DNA of 64,000 nucleotides from Eutrophocola sp964503965 (GTDB lineage: Bacteria > Pseudomonadota > Gammaproteobacteria > Pseudomonadales > Pseudohongiellaceae). The notes under the pieces are model-generated. The model saw only the letters and a list, made by a program, of their open reading frames with translations, made no database searches and was not told where the DNA came from. The stretch spans positions 1-64,000 of the forward strand of contig CAZDCK010000016.1 in assembly GCA_964503965.1 (NCBI GenBank), in the 5' to 3' direction. This document shows, in pieces, positions 51,395 through 60,516 of this stretch (its first letter is position 1; each line of letters opens with the position of its first letter). A program made the position numbers and the translations under genes.

Positions 51395-52762
51395 ATGACC
51401 GGTCAACCTGAAACCATATGCGCTGTCGCCACACCGGCCGGTCGTGGCGGCATCAGCATTATAAGACTATCCGGTCAAAAATCTCTTTCTGCTGCTGAAA
51501 TCATTCTCGGTTTCACTCCGACCCCGAGACATGCTCACTACTGTCCGTTCCATAATACCCTGGGCGATGTCCTGGATACTGGAATAGCTCTGTATTTTCC
51601 AGCACCTGACTCATTCACAGGCGAGGACGTTATAGAGTTCCAGGCGCATGGTGGTCCCTATGTCATGGACATGCTCTTACAGGAATTGCTTTCCCTGGAT
51701 ATAAGACTTGCTGATCCTGGTGAGTTTTCACAACGCGCTTTTTTAAATGACAAAATAGATCTCGCACAGGCGGAAGCCATAGCCGATTTGATAGATTCAA
51801 ATTCAGAAGAAGCTGCACGTTTTGCTTTAAGGTCATTACAGGGCGAATTCTCGGCACTGATCAACGATATGGTCCAGTCGATAATACACTTGAGAATGTA
51901 CGTTGAAGCAGCTATAGATTTTCCTGAAGAAGAAGTGGACTTTCTCGGCACAGGCGAAGTGGAAAATAAACTGTCTGGTATTCGTAACCAGTTAAACGAT
52001 GTACTTTTAAAGGCCCGCCAGGGCACTATTATGAAAGATGGATTAACAGTAGTCATTGCAGGAGAACCCAATGCAGGTAAATCCAGTTTGCTGAATGTCC
52101 TTGCAGGACAGTCCAGGGCCATAGTAACAGACATCGCCGGAACTACGAGAGATACCCTACGCGAACATATCAGCATAGATGGTATGCCACTGCATATCAT
52201 TGATACTGCAGGACTTCATGAGAGTGAAGACGAGGTAGAGCAGGAAGGAATCAGGCGTGCCTGGGAGGCGATCAGGGAAGGTGATCTGGTGTTGCTGCTG
52301 ATTGACTCTTCAAATTCGTTCAACGTGCAAACCAGTTCTCTTTACCAGGAACTTATTAAAGAGATGGATGATCCTGGAAATTTGTTTCTGGTTTTTAACA
52401 AAATTGACCTCTTGGACACAAAACCAGGGCAAACTGAAACAATAAGGCCTCACCAGACTTTCCATATTTCAGTGAAAGATCAGGAAGGGCTCGACTTGCT
52501 TAAAGAAGCAATGAAAAAACATGCTGGCCTGAGTACCACGGTAGAGGGAGGATTTATTGCCCGCCGCAGACACCTTGATGCGCTTAACAAAGCCTCAGAT
52601 TTTCTCTTGGCCGCCGCTTCACAACTTGAAAATAACAAAGCCGGGGAACTGGTGGCTGAAGACCTTCGAGAGGCTCATATGGCCCTGGAGTCCATTACTG
52701 GACAGTTCACTCCCGATGATTTGCTGGGTGAGATATTTACAAGCTTTTGCATTGGAAAATAA
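51395..52762 (+). CDS. mnmE: tRNA modification GTPase MnmE
   Basis: GTPase of 455 aa that with MnmG modifies the wobble uridine (cmnm5U) of some tRNAs. The N-terminal domain starts TICAVATPAGRGGISIIRLSG; the G domain has G1 GEPNAGKSSLLN and G3 DTAGLHESED with NKID as G4. The C-terminal CIGK, whose cysteine is catalytic in the family, is present. mnmG is 453 bp downstream. Confidence 0.96.
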   Translation: MTGQPETICAVATPAGRGGISIIRLSGQKSLSAAEIILGFTPTPRHAHYCPFHNTLGDVLDTGIALYFPAPDSFTGEDVIEFQAHGGPYVMDMLLQELLSLDIRLADPGEFSQRAFLNDKIDLAQAEAIADLIDSNSEEAARFALRSLQGEFSALINDMVQSIIHLRMYVEAAIDFPEEEVDFLGTGEVENKLSGIRNQLNDVLLKARQGTIMKDGLTVVIAGEPNAGKSSLLNVLAGQSRAIVTDIAGTTRDTLREHISIDGMPLHIIDTAGLHESEDEVEQEGIRRAWEAIREGDLVLLLIDSSNSFNVQTSSLYQELIKEMDDPGNLFLVFNKIDLLDTKPGQTETIRPHQTFHISVKDQEGLDLLKEAMKKHAGLSTTVEGGFIARRRHLDALNKASDFLLAAASQLENNKAGELVAEDLREAHMALESITGQFTPDDLLGEIFTSFCIGK

Positions 52763-53215
52763 TCACGCCTTCTTCACATGCTACCAACAGGTCACACCCA
52801 TATTGATACCAGATACCATAGGATGTGGAAAACTGGCCAATTTACCGGGATAAAATGTGTATTCTTCGGTTAACAAAAAACAGGAAGCCTGGATGCCAAA
52901 TTATAATCACATCTTATCCTCCTGGTCCTACCGCCTTACTGTCAGGTTAAATGCACTTGCCCCACAGACTTTAAATCACTTCAAGCCTATGAAATTACTG
53001 ACAGAAACAGGTTTACACACAGAATAAAGGCTATCTAATAGTAGTAATAACATTAAATAGTCTTCCTTCTATATATACATATATATTTATATATATTCTT
53101 TATATATCCTGAAAACAGATCAGACACATTTCACTTCATTTTTTCCTTGGAATGCTTATACTTAGCGCCCTTTTTCTTTCAAGACATCTGGAAATGAATC
53201 TCCGGTATTCCGATC
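52763..53215. other. mnmE-mnmG intergenic region, AT-rich
   Basis: A 453-bp gene-free stretch between two functionally linked genes. It contains an AT-alternating tract at about 53070-53108, one degenerate DnaA box (TGTGGAAAA, near 52823) and no good terminator. In E. coli oriC lies beside mnmG, so it may be a secondary origin-associated or promoter region. No small gene is visible. Confidence 0.5.
53070..53108. repeat. TA-rich alternating tract
   Basis: About 39 bp consisting nearly only of alternating T and A (TATATATACATATATATTTA type). It could be a DNA unwinding element or a flexible promoter feature. Confidence 0.5.
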
Positions 53216-55144
53216 ATGGCCAAACAGGGTAACGACAAGCAGAAATTTGATGTCATCGTTATTGGTGGCGGACATGCAGGAACTGAAGCTGCTCTGGCTT
53301 CTGCCCGTATGGGTGCCTCAACCCTTTTGATTACCCATAACATCGATACTCTGGGGCAAATGTCCTGTAACCCCGCTATTGGGGGGATTGGTAAAACTCA
53401 CCTGGTCAAGGAAATTGATGCCCTTGGTGGGGTTATGGCTAAAGCGGCTGACCTGGCCGGTATCCACTTCAGAACACTTAATGCCAGCAAGGGGCCAGCT
53501 GTCAGGGCAACTCGTGCCCAGGCAGACCGGGCATTGTACAAGTCAGCTATCAGGTATTTCCTGGAATCACAGGAAAACCTTAATATCTTTCAGCAAGGTG
53601 TTGATGACCTGATTATCGAGAATGAGCAGGTGAAGGGTGTGATTACCCAGATGGGGTTACGCTTTTATGCCCATCGGGTTATTTTGACTGCCGGGACATT
53701 CCTTGGTGGAAAAATCCACATAGGCCTGAAAAACCATGCCGGTGGGCGTGCCGGTGACTCACCTTCCATTGCCCTGGCCGAAAGGCTTCGTGAACTCCCC
53801 TTTAATGTCGGTCGGCTTAAAACCGGAACCCCGCCTAGAATCGATGCTGATTCGGTAAACTTTGAAAAAATGACTGAACAGCCCGGGGATAGCCCCAGAC
53901 CTGTTATGTCCTATCTTGGGAACACTATGGACCACCCGGATCAGGTGAGTTGTTTTATTACGGCCACCAATGAAAAAAGTCATGACATAATCAGGGAAGG
54001 TTTACAGTATTCCCCTATGTATTCTGGAGAAATCGAGGGTGTTGGTCCGCGTTATTGTCCTTCCATTGAAGACAAGATAGTTCGCTTTTCAGACAAGAAT
54101 AGCCATCAGATTTTTGTAGAACCGGAAGGTCTTAGCAGCAGGGAATTATACCCAAACGGCATATCCACCAGTCTGCCCTATGACGTTCAGGAAAAACTGG
54201 TCGCCACAATCAGCGGTTTTGAAGAGGCCCGTATCGTGCGTCCGGGATACGCCATTGAATATGATTATTTTGATCCCAGGGATCTTCGATATTCCATGGA
54301 AACCAAATTCATAAAGGGGCTGTATTTTGCTGGCCAGATTAATGGTACAACAGGCTATGAAGAAGCTGGTGCCCAGGGACTGCTTGCCGGAATCAATGCG
54401 GCACTTGCTGTACAGGAAAAAGAACCTTGGTGCCCCGGGCGTGATGAAGCCTATATTGGTGTTCTTGTGGATGATCTTATCACCCGCGGTACTCAGGAAC
54501 CCTATCGCATGTTTACATCCCGGGCGGAATACCGGCTTATGCTCAGGCAGGATAATGCTGATTTTCGACTGACTGAAAAAGGGCGCAAGTTTGGGCTCGT
54601 GGATGATGTCCGATGGCAGGCTTTTTGTAAGAAACAGGAAAGCGTTGCCTTCGAAGAAAAGCGACTAAGGTCAACCTGGGTGCAGCCAGCTGGTGATCTG
54701 GCGGACCAGGTTAATCCCTTGCTGGAAAAACCGCTTTCCCATGAATATTCACTGGCAGATATTCTTGCCCGCCCTCGAGTCACTGTCGCTGATCTCAATG
54801 ATGCATGCATCAGGTCAGGTAAACTGGATACACTGCCCGATCCCCTGGTGGCAGAACAGGTAGAAATACGTATCAAGTACCAGGGCTATATTGATCGGCA
54901 GCTGGCAGAAATAGAAAAGCTGAAGAATCAGGAACATACACCAATACCTGATGATTTTGAGTATGGTGAAATTCCAGGATTATCCAGTGAGCTGACCCAG
55001 AAACTCCAGCAGAGCAAACCGGACACCATCGGCAGGGCATCGCGGATTCCGGGAATTACACCAGCCGCAATATCCCTGTTGCTTGTCTACCTGAAAAAAC
55101 ACAGGGAAGGTCACCCGGTCAACCGCAAAAACAAGATTGCCTGA
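53216..55144 (+). CDS. mnmG: tRNA uridine-5-carboxymethylaminomethyl modification enzyme MnmG
   Basis: FAD-binding partner of MnmE, 642 aa, also called GidA. The dinucleotide motif VIVIGGGHAGTEAALASARMG is near the N-terminus, with CNPAIGGIGKTHLVKEIDALGG and the GTFLGGKIHIG region, and the C-terminal helical domain binds MnmE. The start has no strong alternative. The stop overlaps rsmG (TGATG). Confidence 0.96.
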   Translation: MAKQGNDKQKFDVIVIGGGHAGTEAALASARMGASTLLITHNIDTLGQMSCNPAIGGIGKTHLVKEIDALGGVMAKAADLAGIHFRTLNASKGPAVRATRAQADRALYKSAIRYFLESQENLNIFQQGVDDLIIENEQVKGVITQMGLRFYAHRVILTAGTFLGGKIHIGLKNHAGGRAGDSPSIALAERLRELPFNVGRLKTGTPPRIDADSVNFEKMTEQPGDSPRPVMSYLGNTMDHPDQVSCFITATNEKSHDIIREGLQYSPMYSGEIEGVGPRYCPSIEDKIVRFSDKNSHQIFVEPEGLSSRELYPNGISTSLPYDVQEKLVATISGFEEARIVRPGYAIEYDYFDPRDLRYSMETKFIKGLYFAGQINGTTGYEEAGAQGLLAGINAALAVQEKEPWCPGRDEAYIGVLVDDLITRGTQEPYRMFTSRAEYRLMLRQDNADFRLTEKGRKFGLVDDVRWQAFCKKQESVAFEEKRLRSTWVQPAGDLADQVNPLLEKPLSHEYSLADILARPRVTVADLNDACIRSGKLDTLPDPLVAEQVEIRIKYQGYIDRQLAEIEKLKNQEHTPIPDDFEYGEIPGLSSELTQKLQQSKPDTIGRASRIPGITPAAISLLLVYLKKHREGHPVNRKNKIA

Positions 55145-55788
55145 TGGATTCGCGGGACCAGCTTTCCGACATGTTGCGCCAGGGGGTGGCTGGACTAGGC
55201 CTGGATATTAGCCAGGAGAAATTCCATGCTCTTCTGGATTACCTGATGTTGCTGGACAAATGGAATGTGGCTTACAACCTGTCCGGGATCAAGGATGTCA
55301 AAAAGATGGTGGCTTACCACCTGGTAGATAGCCTTGCCGTGGTGCCTTATATCAATGGCCAGGTAATGCTCGACGTAGGAACCGGTGCAGGCCTGCCTGG
55401 GATACCACTGGCTATCTGTTATCCGGATAAAGAATTTTTGCTGTTGGACAGCAATGGCAAGAAAACCAGATTCCTTTTCCAGGTAAAAGCAGAATTGGCT
55501 TTGAATAATCTGACCGTATTTCATGACAGAACAGAAAACTTTCAAAGCCCCCGGCAAATTGATATTGTGCTCTGCCGTGCTTACGCTGCACTGGAGCTGG
55601 TCGCCCGCCAAACGGAACATCTGATGACGGAGAACAGCACTCTGCTAGCCATGAAGGGGCAGTATCCCCAGGATGAAATAGACGCATTACCGGAAAGATT
55701 CCGGGTACGTCAGTCATGGCAACTCGAAGTCCCCGGTATAGAAGGATCCAGGCATCTTATAGAGATTGTCCTTGCCGGGAAAAAATGA
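55144..55788 (+). CDS. rsmG: 16S rRNA (guanine-527-N7)-methyltransferase RsmG
   Basis: SAM-dependent methyltransferase of 214 aa, formerly GidB. The SAM motif LDVGTGAGLPGIPLAICYP is near residue 78, with LLDSNGKKTRFL next. The ATG overlaps the mnmG stop by one base, and parA starts 13 bp after it. Loss of this gene causes low-level streptomycin resistance in other bacteria; the copy here looks complete. Confidence 0.95.
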   Translation: MDSRDQLSDMLRQGVAGLGLDISQEKFHALLDYLMLLDKWNVAYNLSGIKDVKKMVAYHLVDSLAVVPYINGQVMLDVGTGAGLPGIPLAICYPDKEFLLLDSNGKKTRFLFQVKAELALNNLTVFHDRTENFQSPRQIDIVLCRAYAALELVARQTEHLMTENSTLLAMKGQYPQDEIDALPERFRVRQSWQLEVPGIEGSRHLIEIVLAGKK

Positions 55789-55801
55789 CAGGAATCAGGA
55801 A

Positions 55802-56623
55802 GTGAGCCACATATTTGCCGTAGCAAATCAAAAAGGTGGGGTTGGTAAAACCACCACTACTGTGAACCTGTCTGCCTCCCTGGCACGCATGAACAAGAAA
55901 GTGCTCATGGTTGACCTGGATCCTCAGGGAAATGCCACCATGGGGAGCGGAATTGAAAAAAACAGTATTGAATATTCTGTCTATGATCTACTTGTAGATC
56001 GCTTGTCTGTAAGTCAGGTAGCCATGAAAACACCCGAATCCGGTTTTGATGTTTTACCGGCTAATGGGGATCTGACTGCAGCTGAGGTGGAGCTGCTGGA
56101 TGTGGAAGGACGAGATCATCGCTTGCGTGACAGTCTCAGAGAGCAAGGAAGCAGTTATGACTATATCCTGATTGACTGCCCCCCATCTCTGAATATGCTG
56201 ACCGTCAATGCCCTGGTGGCTGCAGATGGCGTGCTGATTCCCATGCAGTGTGAATATTATGCCCTGGAAGGCCTGACAGCTCTGTCGCAGACTATTGAGG
56301 CCGTATCGGCATCATTGAATCCCGGATTAAAAATTGAGGGAATTCTCAGAACAATGTATGACCCGCGCAACCGCCTGTCCCAGGAAGTGTCTGAACAACT
56401 TACCGGATTTTTTGACGATACTGTGTACAGGACTATTGTCCCCAGAAATGTGCGGCTTGCGGAAGCACCCAGTTTTGGGTTGCCGGTAATAGTGTATGAT
56501 AAAAGTTCCAGGGGGGCTTTGGCCTATATTGCCCTGGCCGGTGAAATTCTCCGACGTCATAGTGAGGTTAACCAGCCAGAAGCAGATAATACAGTGGCTG
56601 AATCGCCTCCTCCCTCTTATTGA
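55802..56623 (+). CDS. parA: Chromosome partitioning ATPase ParA (Soj)
   Basis: Walker-type ATPase of 273 aa. It contains the deviant Walker A KGGVGKTTTTVNL, Walker A' MVDLDPQGNATMGSG and Walker B ILIDCPPSLNMLT. A longer frame begins with TTG at 55766 inside rsmG; I prefer the GTG at 55802, with GGAATCAGGA upstream, because the protein then begins directly at the beta strand HIFAVANQKGG as in other Soj proteins. With ParB and parS it moves replicated origins apart. Confidence 0.93.
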   Translation: MSHIFAVANQKGGVGKTTTTVNLSASLARMNKKVLMVDLDPQGNATMGSGIEKNSIEYSVYDLLVDRLSVSQVAMKTPESGFDVLPANGDLTAAEVELLDVEGRDHRLRDSLREQGSSYDYILIDCPPSLNMLTVNALVAADGVLIPMQCEYYALEGLTALSQTIEAVSASLNPGLKIEGILRTMYDPRNRLSQEVSEQLTGFFDDTVYRTIVPRNVRLAEAPSFGLPVIVYDKSSRGALAYIALAGEILRRHSEVNQPEADNTVAESPPPSY

Positions 56624-56643
56624 TCTGGCTGTAAGGTGAACGG

Positions 56644-57573
56644 ATGAGTACAAAAAAACGCGGACTCGGCAGGGGGCTTGATGCTCTTCTTGGAGGAAAT
56701 GCCGCCAAAGCACCGGAGCAGGCCCCAAAGCCAGTTGACCAGCCTTCTGATCTGCCAGCTGTCCAGCCCAGGTCTGGGGAAGCTGTCGCCAGCGAGCATA
56801 ATGTGCTCAGAAATTTACCGGTTGAGTTCATCCAGCCAGGTAAATACCAGCCCAGGCAGGATATGCGGCCAGAGTCCCTGGAAGAGTTGGCCAATTCAAT
56901 CAGGGCCCAGGGTGTGATGCAGCCTATAGTCGTCAGGCCTATAAGCAGCAGTAAATATGAAATTGTTGCCGGGGAGAGACGTTGGCGCGCCAGCCAGATG
57001 GCCGGGTTGGATACGATACCCGTGATAATCAAGCAAGTCCCCGATGAGGCTGCTGTGGCGATGGCTCTTATCGAAAATATCCAGCGTGAAAACCTCAATC
57101 CTATTGAAGAAGCGATGGCCCTGCAGCGGCTGATCGATGAGTTTGACCTGACACAGCAGGAAGTGGCTGATGCGGTGGGAAAATCCAGAACCACAGTGAC
57201 CAACCTCCTTCGATTGATGAGCCTGACTCCCGATGTCATGAAATCCCTGGAACATGGGGATCTTGAGATGGGGCATGCCCGGGCCCTTTTGTCCCTTTCC
57301 AATGAAAAACAGGTGGAAGCGGCAAAACAGGTAGTTGGCAAGGATCTCTCCGTACGCCAGACTGAAGCACTTGTGCGACGGATGCTGGCTGAAAAAACCA
57401 AAACATCACCTGCAGACAGGATTGACCCGGATATCCGTCATCTGCAGGATAACCTGGCTGAAAAACTGGGTACCCAGGTAATGATCCAGCACACCGCTAA
57501 GGGAAAAGGAAAATTAATCCTTAAATACAACTCCCTGGACCAGCTTGACGGCATTCTGGACCACATCAAATAA
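56644..57573 (+). CDS. parB: Chromosome partitioning protein ParB (Spo0J)
   Basis: CTPase and parS-binding protein of 309 aa. It starts MSTKKRGLGRGLDALLGG, typical of chromosomal ParB, has ANSIRAQGVMQPIVVRP and VAGERRWRASQMAGL in the CTP-binding domain, ALIENIQRENLNPIEEA, and the helix-turn-helix LTQQEVADAVGKSRTTVTN. Its DNA targets are the two parS sites in recF. Confidence 0.96.
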   Translation: MSTKKRGLGRGLDALLGGNAAKAPEQAPKPVDQPSDLPAVQPRSGEAVASEHNVLRNLPVEFIQPGKYQPRQDMRPESLEELANSIRAQGVMQPIVVRPISSSKYEIVAGERRWRASQMAGLDTIPVIIKQVPDEAAVAMALIENIQRENLNPIEEAMALQRLIDEFDLTQQEVADAVGKSRTTVTNLLRLMSLTPDVMKSLEHGDLEMGHARALLSLSNEKQVEAAKQVVGKDLSVRQTEALVRRMLAEKTKTSPADRIDPDIRHLQDNLAEKLGTQVMIQHTAKGKGKLILKYNSLDQLDGILDHIK

Positions 57574-57654
57574 GGGATTAGCCCTTATAATCCGGCAGAA
57601 TTTCACCTGATCTGAAAAACTTGCACCGAAAGTGCACAAATTGTGCTCAAAATA

Positions 57655-57683
57655 TTGTCTGCTGGGGTTAAATTCCCTATAAT
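57655..57683 (+). promoter_or_regulatory. Promoter of the ATP synthase operon
   Basis: -35 TTGTCT (57655-57660), exactly 17 bp spacer and -10 TATAAT (57678-57683), followed by a GC-rich discriminator (CGCGGC). It lies in the 151-bp gap before atpI and gives a leader of about 35 nt. This is one of the best sigma-70 matches in the window. Confidence 0.7.
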
Positions 57684-57724
57684 TCGCGGCCCTTGCAGAT
57701 GGTCCGTAAAAACGTCTCGGTACT

Positions 57725-58108
57725 GTGATTAATAAATTATCAGTCATCAGGGTTGTGGCCCTGCAGGTGGGGTTTGCAGCAGTACTGGCAACAATAGCTG
57801 GAACAGCTTTGACTTGGGTTGAAGCGGAGTCCGTGATTATCGGTGCATTGATAGCGATAATCCCCGGTGCCTATTTCGGGTATATGTATTTTCGGGAGAC
57901 GGGCTCACGGGCCATGCAGAGAACCATCCGCCGGGCGTATATTGCCGAGGCGGTGAAGTTGATTATGATGGGTGTCGGTTTTGCACTCGCATTCAAGTTC
58001 GTGGATTCTTTAAATCCCCTGGTATTATTCTGCGGATTCGTGCTGACACACGGATGCGGCATTTTTGCGATAGCAAAAATGCAATTTGCCTACAAACAAG
58101 GCACCTGA
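57725..58108 (+). CDS. atpI: ATP synthase subunit I
   Basis: Small membrane protein of 127 aa that in the family helps assembly of the c-ring. Four hydrophobic segments are visible (for example LQVGFAAVLATIAGTALTWV and KLIMMGVGFALAFKF). The start is GTG. It heads the atp operon 38 bp before atpB, and follows the promoter closely. Confidence 0.85.
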   Translation: MINKLSVIRVVALQVGFAAVLATIAGTALTWVEAESVIIGALIAIIPGAYFGYMYFRETGSRAMQRTIRRAYIAEAVKLIMMGVGFALAFKFVDSLNPLVLFCGFVLTHGCGIFAIAKMQFAYKQGT

Positions 58109-58146
58109 ACAGTCAAAAACAGATAAAACAGGATAGATGAAAACCA

Positions 58147-59025
58147 ATGGCCGCTGAAGAACACGCCGTAGAACATGCGATTGAAGGTGCTGACGGGCAC
58201 GCACAACAATATGCCACAGGTGGTGAATATATCCAGCATCACCTGGGTTTTCTCGTTTTCGGTCAAAAAGAAGATGGTCACTGGGGCTTTGCCCACAGTG
58301 AACAGGAAGCCAAGGATATGGGATTCTGGTCCATTAATGTCGACACCATGGGCATCTCCATAGTTCTGGGTCTGATCTTTCTGGGACTGTTCAAAATGGT
58401 TAGCAAAAAAGCCACATCTGGCATTCCTGGTGGCCTTCAGAACGCTATTGAAATGATCGTGGAAATGGTACAGACCAATGTTAAGACTACCTTCCATGCC
58501 AGAAATGACTATATTGCCCCGCTGTCACTGACAATATTCTGCTGGGTCTTCCTGATGAATCTGATGGATCTTGTCCCTGTGGATGTAATCCCTCTGATAG
58601 CACAGACCATTGCAGGTGACTCACACCTGTATTTCAAAGCGGTACCATCGACTGATGTGAATATTACTGCCGGTCTCGCCATCAGTGTCTTTTTAATGAT
58701 CATTTACTACAGTATCAAGGTGAAAGGTGTTGGTGGTTTTCTGGCAGAGCTGGCATTTCATCCGTTCGGTAAATGGGCGCTGCCTCTTAACCTGGTGATG
58801 GAGCTTCCGGCTTTCCTCGCCAAACCCGTTTCACTGGCACTGCGACTTTTCGGTAACCTGTTTGCCGGTGAGGTCATTTTCCTTGTAATTGCCCTGCTGG
58901 GCTGGTTCCAGCTTCCTCTGCATTTCGCATGGGCAGTATTTCATATTCTGGTAATTACATTGCAGGCCTACCTATTCATGATGCTTACCATTGTGTATCT
59001 GAACCAGGCACACAATGATCATTAA
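58147..59025 (+). CDS. atpB: ATP synthase F0 subunit a
   Basis: Proton-channel subunit of 292 aa. The essential arginine is in SLALRLFGNLFAGE, and the C-terminal helices LHFAWAVFHILVITLQAYLF complete the half channels. The N-terminal region is rich in histidine (EEHAVEHAIEGADGHAQQY, HH), longer than in E. coli, where subunit a is 271 aa. Otherwise ordinary. Confidence 0.95.
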   Translation: MAAEEHAVEHAIEGADGHAQQYATGGEYIQHHLGFLVFGQKEDGHWGFAHSEQEAKDMGFWSINVDTMGISIVLGLIFLGLFKMVSKKATSGIPGGLQNAIEMIVEMVQTNVKTTFHARNDYIAPLSLTIFCWVFLMNLMDLVPVDVIPLIAQTIAGDSHLYFKAVPSTDVNITAGLAISVFLMIIYYSIKVKGVGGFLAELAFHPFGKWALPLNLVMELPAFLAKPVSLALRLFGNLFAGEVIFLVIALLGWFQLPLHFAWAVFHILVITLQAYLFMMLTIVYLNQAHNDH

Positions 59026-59094
59026 TGGAAATTTAGTAAGACAAGCAATAACGCTAATTTAGTTAAAAACCTCGTAAAACCCTGGAGATAAAAA

Positions 59095-59340
59095 ATGGAA
59101 ACAATCTACGCCTACACCCTGATTTCCGCTGCCCTGATTTTCGGTATCTGTGGTGCCGGTACTGCCGTCGCCTTTGGTAACCTTGGTGGCAAACTTATTG
59201 AAAGTTCTGCTCGTCAGCCTGAACTTGCTCCACGCCTTCAGACCCAGTTCTTCCTGGTCGCCGGTTTCGTGGACGTCATTTCCATTATCGGTGTCGGTAT
59301 GGCAATGCTGTTCATCTTCGCTGTACCTTTCCAGGTATAA
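59095..59340 (+). CDS. atpE: ATP synthase F0 subunit c
   Basis: Hairpin proteolipid of 81 aa that forms the rotor ring. The polar loop SSARQPELAPRLQTQFF joins two helices, and the proton-carrying carboxylate is Asp60 in AGFVDVIS, with no sodium-binding signature. GGAG upstream is the ribosome site. Its insertion depends on YidC encoded in the same region. Confidence 0.96.
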   Translation: METIYAYTLISAALIFGICGAGTAVAFGNLGGKLIESSARQPELAPRLQTQFFLVAGFVDVISIIGVGMAMLFIFAVPFQV

Positions 59341-59422
59341 ACGGACGATAAAAACCCAGAGAGCGCTCTGCGAAGTGATGGCAGTGCGCTGAGTTTGCAC
59401 TGCAAACCTAGGTGAGGAAACT

Positions 59423-59893
59423 ATGAATCTGAACGCAACTATCATCGGTCAAATAATCGCATTCTTCGTGTTTGCGTGGTTCTGCAAGAACTATGTCTGG
59501 CCGCCGATCGTAGCTGCTCTGGACGAAAGACAGAAGAAGATAGCTGAAGGCCTTGAGGCCGCAGGCCGCGCAGAAAAGGACCTGGAGCTTGCCCAGGAAA
59601 AAGCAGCTGAACTTCTGAAAGAAGCAAAGACTGATTCTGCCGGAATCCTGGACCAGGCAAACAAGCGTGCGTCCCAGATTGTGGATGAAGCCAAAGAGCA
59701 GGCCCGTGAAGAAGGCCAACGCATGATTGCTTCCGCCCAGGCAGAGATTGAGCAGGAAATAGAACGAGCCAAGGAACAGCTTCGCGCCCAGGTGGCAGCC
59801 ATTGCCGTATCCGGCGCGGAAAAAATCCTGGAATCCTCTGTTGATGAAAGGGCTCATTCAGACCTGCTGGATCAACTGGCAGCAAATCTGTAA
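59423..59893 (+). CDS. atpF: ATP synthase F0 subunit b
   Basis: Peripheral-stalk subunit of 156 aa: one N-terminal helix (ATIIGQIIAFFVFAWFC) with KNYVWPPIVAALDERQKKIA after it, then a long charged, alanine-rich coiled coil to the end. Length matches E. coli (156 aa). It dimerises and connects F0 to delta and alpha of F1. Confidence 0.95.
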   Translation: MNLNATIIGQIIAFFVFAWFCKNYVWPPIVAALDERQKKIAEGLEAAGRAEKDLELAQEKAAELLKEAKTDSAGILDQANKRASQIVDEAKEQAREEGQRMIASAQAEIEQEIERAKEQLRAQVAAIAVSGAEKILESSVDERAHSDLLDQLAANL

Positions 59894-59941
59894 TGAAGAT
59901 TCCGGTAATAACCGGAAAGTGATGACAAACCAGAGCTATTT

Positions 59942-60478
59942 ATGTCTCAAAACACAACATTAGCAAGACCCTATGCCAAAGCGGCGTTTGAAGTGGCTAA
60001 CCAGTCGGGCGATCTGACCAGTTGGTCTGCCATGCTGCACACGGTGTCTGCCGTGGTAACTTCAAGCAAGGTTAATGAATTGCTTTCCCTGCCGAGTCAG
60101 AGTGGTGAGCAACAGGCAGCTAGGGTTGTCGAGATTTGTGGCGATGAAATTGACAAACAGGTGGCAAGCTTCATTACCATCCTGGCGGAAAATAAACGCC
60201 TGTCACTTATGCCTGAAATAGTCGAGCTGTTTGATGCCCTGAAGGCGATTCAGGAAAAACGTGTAGACGTTGAAGTTATTTCGGCCTATGCGCTTGATGA
60301 AGCGGCGGAAAACAAACTGAAAGAAGCATTGAAAAAGCGCTTGCAGCGGGAAGTCTCCCTGAGCAGCCGTGTTGACCAGTCCCTGTTGGGGGGCCTCATC
60401 CTGAGAACGGATGACATGGTCATCGATGGCTCACTGCGAGGGAGATTAAACAAATTAGCCGAGGCAATGAATTCCTGA
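59942..60478 (+). CDS. atpH: ATP synthase F1 subunit delta
   Basis: Subunit of 178 aa linking the b dimer to the top of F1. The helical N-terminal domain starts LARPYAKAAFEVANQSGDL, and the C-terminal VEVISAYALDEAAENKLKEAL with DQSLLGGLILRTDDMVIDGS is the conserved signature. It lies between atpF and atpA as usual. Confidence 0.94.
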   Translation: MSQNTTLARPYAKAAFEVANQSGDLTSWSAMLHTVSAVVTSSKVNELLSLPSQSGEQQAARVVEICGDEIDKQVASFITILAENKRLSLMPEIVELFDALKAIQEKRVDVEVISAYALDEAAENKLKEALKKRLQREVSLSSRVDQSLLGGLILRTDDMVIDGSLRGRLNKLAEAMNS

Positions 60479-60516
60479 GTTTCCACGGGAAATAGGAAAG
60501 AGTTGAGGAACAAAGA

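Noticed and set aside
53070..53108. TA repeats considered as a CRISPR or tandem repeat array
   Set aside because: The tract is simple alternating TA without unit repeats or spacers, so it is low-complexity DNA.
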